Shown piece by piece: positions 14,412-17,283 of a DNA stretch of 17,283 nt. Under the pieces are notes generated by a model. The model saw nothing but the letters and a program-made list of their open reading frames with translations, made no database searches and was not told where the DNA came from. How positions within the stretch are numbered: the stretch's first letter is position 1; the number at the start of each line of letters is the position of its first letter. A program made the position numbers and the translations under genes. The DNA comes from an uncultured Eubacteriales bacterium (lineage in GTDB: Bacteria > Bacillota > Clostridia > Oscillospirales > Acutalibacteraceae), in assembly GCA_934667845.1 (NCBI GenBank), contig CAKUMQ010000053.1, positions 1-17,283 on the forward strand, written 5' to 3'.

Positions 14412-15431
14412 ATGGGAAAGTATATCGCGAAGAGAATCGGCTACATGCTCGTCGTCATGGTGATCCTGTCGCTTCTGATGTATCTGGTCTATGCCATGAT
14501 CCCGTTTGACCGGGCGAGAGCAGAGGCGGATAAACTGAAAAATACCTACCGCAACAATCCCGAGAAATTCGAGCAGATCTATCAGGATTACCGCAAGGAG
14601 CTCGGACTGGACGAAAATGTATTCGTGCGGTATCTCGGTTGGATCGGTGTTATGCCGATCAACGGCAAATATCAGGGGCTTCTGCAGGGCGATTTCGGCT
14701 ACAGCTATGATTTCAGCCGCCCGGCGCAGGATGTGCTGGTCGAACCGATGAAAAACACGATCTTTATCAATATTTTTGCTACTGTTTTGGCGCTTGGCAT
14801 CACGATACCGCTCGGTATTTTCTGCGCGGTACATCGCGGCGGCAGGCGCGATACGGCGGTGCAGGTCGCCACGATCATCGGCTACAGTATACCGATATTT
14901 ATTACGGCGATCCTGTTTATCTGGCTGTTTGCCATGCAGCTGAAGCTGCTGCCGGTTTCCGGTATGAAAACGCCGGGCACGAATTATACCGGCATCTATA
15001 AATTCCTCGATGAGATGAAGTATATGCTGCTTCCGCTCATCGTCATGACGTTCTCCTCCCTCGGCGGTATGACGCGCTATGTGCGCGCCTCCATGACCGA
15101 GGCGCTTTCCATGGACTGCATCCGCACTGCGCGGGCAAAGGGTCTGCGCGAGAAGGTGGTCGTATACAGCCATGCGTGGCGCAATGCCCTGATCCCGATC
15201 ATCACGCTGGTGATCGGCTGGTTCATCGGCATTTTCTCCGGTTCGATCATGATCGAGAATATTTTCGGCCTGAACGGTATGGGCCGTATCTATATCAATG
15301 CACTGAACAACAAGGACTTTGAGGTCGTTCTGCTGCTGCAGATGTTCTATGTGGCGGTTGGTCTGATCGGCAACCTGATCATCGACGTTGCCTACGGTAT
15401 CGCGGATCCCCGCATCCGTGTCAATAAGTAA
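14412..15431 (+). CDS. oppB: oligopeptide ABC transporter permease (OppB family)
   Basis: The product is 339 residues, a usual length for the DppB/OppB family. It opens with the family's MGKYIAKRIGYMLVVMVILSL helix, continues with an outside loop (about 35-110) and then five more helices. The permease EAA motif faces the ATPase at about residues 230-263 (EALSMDCIRTARAKGLREKV and RNALIPI). The C-terminal GSIMIENIFGLNGMGRIYINA segment is characteristic. It forms half of the peptide channel, with OppC as partner. Its ribosome site is poor (only GAGAG about 12 nt upstream), in contrast to oppA. oppC follows 14 nt downstream. No ATPase gene (oppD/oppF) is visible here; it should lie beyond the right edge. 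Confidence 0.93.
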   Translation: MGKYIAKRIGYMLVVMVILSLLMYLVYAMIPFDRARAEADKLKNTYRNNPEKFEQIYQDYRKELGLDENVFVRYLGWIGVMPINGKYQGLLQGDFGYSYDFSRPAQDVLVEPMKNTIFINIFATVLALGITIPLGIFCAVHRGGRRDTAVQVATIIGYSIPIFITAILFIWLFAMQLKLLPVSGMKTPGTNYTGIYKFLDEMKYMLLPLIVMTFSSLGGMTRYVRASMTEALSMDCIRTARAKGLREKVVVYSHAWRNALIPIITLVIGWFIGIFSGSIMIENIFGLNGMGRIYINALNNKDFEVVLLLQMFYVAVGLIGNLIIDVAYGIADPRIRVNK

Positions 15432-15445
15432 CGGGGGGCGTAAGG

Positions 15446-17283
15446 ATGGAAAACACAACCAAAAAGAAAGAATTCTTCCTCCTGCGCTGGTTCAAGCGCA
15501 TGTTCCTCGGCAGCTCGCGTGAGTTGACGGTCAGTGATGAGCGCTATGACAGCCCCGGCAAGCTCGCCGTCAAGCGCTTTTTCCGCAAGCCGCTGGCAAC
15601 GACAGCTGTTGTCGTGCTGCTGCTTTTGTTCCTGTTTGCCTTTATCGGTCCGATCTTTGCGCCGGTGGATCTGTCCTATATGGAATCGATGCACGCCAAT
15701 GTCGGACCGACCAACAGCATGATGGCGATCCCGAAAGAGTTGAAAAACGGCACAAGCTCGATTTCCTCGCGCGGTTCGTTCTCGCTCGGACTCAGCGAAG
15801 AGGGCAAGCTCTTCACCTGGGGCTATTTTAACGGCGCGATCAAAAAACAGCCGCATACCGATGTGCTCACCGTTCCGGAAGAGGCGCAAAAGGAAAAGAT
15901 CCTGTTTGCCGGGGCCGGTTCGGATCACTGCGTGGCGATCGGCGAGAGCGGAAAGGTGTATGCCTGGGGTCTGTATGACAACGGACAGTACGGTCACGAC
16001 GGTTCCATGATCGCTGCTGTGCTCAAACAGCCGAATGAGCTGATCAACGGCACGATCGACGTCAGCCAGGTCAAGCAGCTTGCCGTCGGCGTGCAGGTGA
16101 CGGCGATCCTCATGCAGGATGGCACGCTCTACGCCTGGGGCAACGATCAGGCGAGCGCAACCAATATCAATTCGATCTTAAAGGCGATCAAAAACGACGG
16201 CCTCCGCCTGTCTCAGATCGCATTTACCAATACCGGTCTCTACGGTATTTCCACAGACGGAAAATTTGTTACCGGCGACAATGTGACCTTTGAAAACCAT
16301 ACAGTTACGGACGAAAACGGCGTTGACCGTGTTGTGGTCACGCAGGACTACATCGGTTCCCGCAAGGTGATCAGTCTGGCGGCGACCTGCGACTCGGTGG
16401 CGGTTGTGCTTGAGGACGGTGAATTGCTTGTGCTCGGCAAGGCGGGAAATGCGCCTGCTTTGGAAGCGGGAGAAAAGGCGGTTTCCGTTTCGGCGGGGTC
16501 GCGCCACTTTACACTGCTGACCGATTCGGGCAGAACGGTTGCCTGGGGCAACGGCAAGCTCGGTCAGACCAAGGTGCCCGCGAAGCTGCAGGCGGCGGGC
16601 GCGGTCGACCGCGTGATCTCTGCCGGATTCCAAAACTATGCGTTCAAGGACGGAAAATTTGTCGGCTCGTGGGGATTGAAAGGCTATCTCATGGGTACGG
16701 ACGATATGGGTCGTGACATCTTTAACCGCGTGATGAACGGCGGCAAAATGACCATGACCGTCGGCGCGGTCGCGGTTATCGTGGCGACGATCATCGGCGT
16801 GATCATCGGCTGTATCTCCGGCTATTTCGGCGGAAAGGTCGACATGCTGCTGATGCGTGTGACCGAGATCTTCGGCGCGATCCCGTTTTTGCCGTTTGCC
16901 CTCGTGTTGTCGGCAGTTTTGCAGGCGAGCGATCTGACCGAAAATGTGCGTATCTTCATCATCATGGTGATCCTCGGCGTGCTGTCGTGGACAGGCCTTG
17001 CGCGATTGATCCGCGGTCAGGTGCTTGCCGAGCGTGAAAAGGAATTTGTCACCGCTGCGCGCTCCATGGGCGTGCCCGAGCGGCGCATCGCCTTTAAACA
17101 CATCCTGCCGAATGTCATCTCCGTTATCCTCGTGAGTGTGACGCTTGACTTTGCTTCCTGTATGCTGACGGAATCTTCGCTGTCCTATCTGGGCTTCGGC
17201 GTGCAGTTGCCGCGTCCGACGTGGGGCAACATGCTTTACGGCTGCCGCAACGCCACGGTCATCCAAAACTACTGGTGGCGCTG
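15446..17283 (+). CDS. oppC: OppC-type permease carrying an RCC1-like beta-propeller insertion, 3' end outside window
   Basis: The frame is open through the window end (612 codons seen). ATG at 15446 is preceded by GGGGGG at 7-nt spacing. It begins as a normal OppC: a cytoplasmic N-terminus, then helix 1 at about residues 50-73 (ATTAVVVLLLLFLFAFIGPIF). Normal OppC then has about 40-60 residues before the GTDxxGRD segment. Here that segment (LMGTDDMGRDIFNR) starts at residue 415, after an insertion of about 300 residues made of seven RCC1-like repeats. After it, the permease continues as usual: helix 2 (MTVGAVAVIVATIIGVIIG), the EAA motif at about 533-565 (EFVTAARSMGVPERRIAFKH), and ESSLSYLGFGVQLPRPTWG. 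The permease assignment is certain from both flanks. No frameshift or stop is seen across either junction. Confidence 0.95.
   Translation, partial: MENTTKKKEFFLLRWFKRMFLGSSRELTVSDERYDSPGKLAVKRFFRKPLATTAVVVLLLLFLFAFIGPIFAPVDLSYMESMHANVGPTNSMMAIPKELKNGTSSISSRGSFSLGLSEEGKLFTWGYFNGAIKKQPHTDVLTVPEEAQKEKILFAGAGSDHCVAIGESGKVYAWGLYDNGQYGHDGSMIAAVLKQPNELINGTIDVSQVKQLAVGVQVTAILMQDGTLYAWGNDQASATNINSILKAIKNDGLRLSQIAFTNTGLYGISTDGKFVTGDNVTFENHTVTDENGVDRVVVTQDYIGSRKVISLAATCDSVAVVLEDGELLVLGKAGNAPALEAGEKAVSVSAGSRHFTLLTDSGRTVAWGNGKLGQTKVPAKLQAAGAVDRVISAGFQNYAFKDGKFVGSWGLKGYLMGTDDMGRDIFNRVMNGGKMTMTVGAVAVIVATIIGVIIGCISGYFGGKVDMLLMRVTEIFGAIPFLPFALVLSAVLQASDLTENVRIFIIMVILGVLSWTGLARLIRGQVLAEREKEFVTAARSMGVPERRIAFKHILPNVISVILVSVTLDFASCMLTESSLSYLGFGVQLPRPTWGNMLYGCRNATVIQNYWWR
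15761..16678 (+). other. RCC1-like seven-blade propeller domain inside OppC
   Basis: Residues about 106-411 of the oppC product contain seven repeats of the RCC1 type ('aG..h..al...G.vyaWG.n..GqlG'). The WG positions or equivalents fall at residues 125, 174, 231, 276 (degenerate), 329 (degenerate, VLG), 367 and 409. The best copies are AGAGSDHCVAIGESGKVYAWG with YDNGQYG behind it, AILMQDGTLYAWGNDQA, and VSAGSRHFTLLTDSGRTVAWGNGKLGQ. Spacing of 38-57 residues fits one blade each. The last blade runs directly into the permease GTDDMGRD segment. From the normal topology of OppC, this domain should sit outside the membrane. Confidence 0.88.

Noticed and set aside
16178..17266. Antisense open frame opposite the propeller and permease end of oppC
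   Set aside because: Shadow of oppC; rich in His/Arg/Asp with no domain pattern. The plus-strand frame has clear motifs throughout.
15446..17283. oppC as an assembly chimera or two frameshift-joined genes
   Set aside because: The frame is continuous across both junctions, the last blade flows into the GTDDMGRD segment without a leftover start or stop, and codon style looks the same on both sides. Read-level data would settle it.

Overview
The window comes from a GC-rich, spore-forming member of the Clostridia, probably of the Ruminococcaceae/Oscillospiraceae type. A near-canonical SpoIIID regulator, Bacillota-style Shine-Dalgarno sequences, sigma-A-type promoters, lipoproteins with Cys lipoboxes and clostridial families (DUF5104, BspA-type leucine-rich repeats) all point that way. 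Every gene lies on the plus strand. Long antisense open frames are coding-strand shadows. I saw no tRNA, rRNA, CRISPR array or transposase.

Layout. (1) 1-4164: a co-transcribed trio of membrane proteins of unknown function: a 5'-truncated BspA-type leucine-rich-repeat protein with a mid-protein membrane helix, a tail-anchored-looking protein, and a multi-spanning protein with a large C-terminal ectodomain. A strong intrinsic terminator closes the unit. (2) 4178-5864: a promoter, then a PAT-type GNAT acetyltransferase fused to a DUF1653 domain, a DUF2752 membrane protein (start/stop overlap) and spoIIID, ending in a terminator. (3) 5873-8019: ligA (NAD-dependent DNA ligase) with its own promoter, which is overlapped by a perfect inverted repeat. 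(4) 8074-8750: a DUF5104 lipoprotein, single gene. (5) 8760-11711: a zur-znuA-znuC-znuB metal-uptake operon with overlapping genes. Its promoter carries a 37-bp near-perfect palindrome that looks like the Zur/Fur operator. (6) 11764 to the window end: an oligopeptide ABC importer, oppA-oppB-oppC, with a 396-nt highly structured gap between oppA and oppB.

The standout is the last gene. The OppC-type permease (15446 to the edge, open at its 3' end) is interrupted between its first membrane helix and the conserved GTDxxGRD segment by about 300 residues. These form seven RCC1-like repeats, enough for a complete seven-bladed beta-propeller. The reading frame runs through without a break, so this appears to be a transporter permease carrying an extracytoplasmic propeller next to the OppA docking face. 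I know of no described system like it, though I could not search. In the oppA-oppB gap there is a 14-bp GNRA-loop terminator-like hairpin plus four other large hairpins. These would let abundant binding protein be made with less permease.

Functionally, zur and znuABC form a self-contained metal-responsive uptake unit, and oppABC is a peptide-uptake unit whose ATPase genes should lie just beyond the window. The other genes are housekeeping (ligA), sporulation (spoIIID) or of unknown role.
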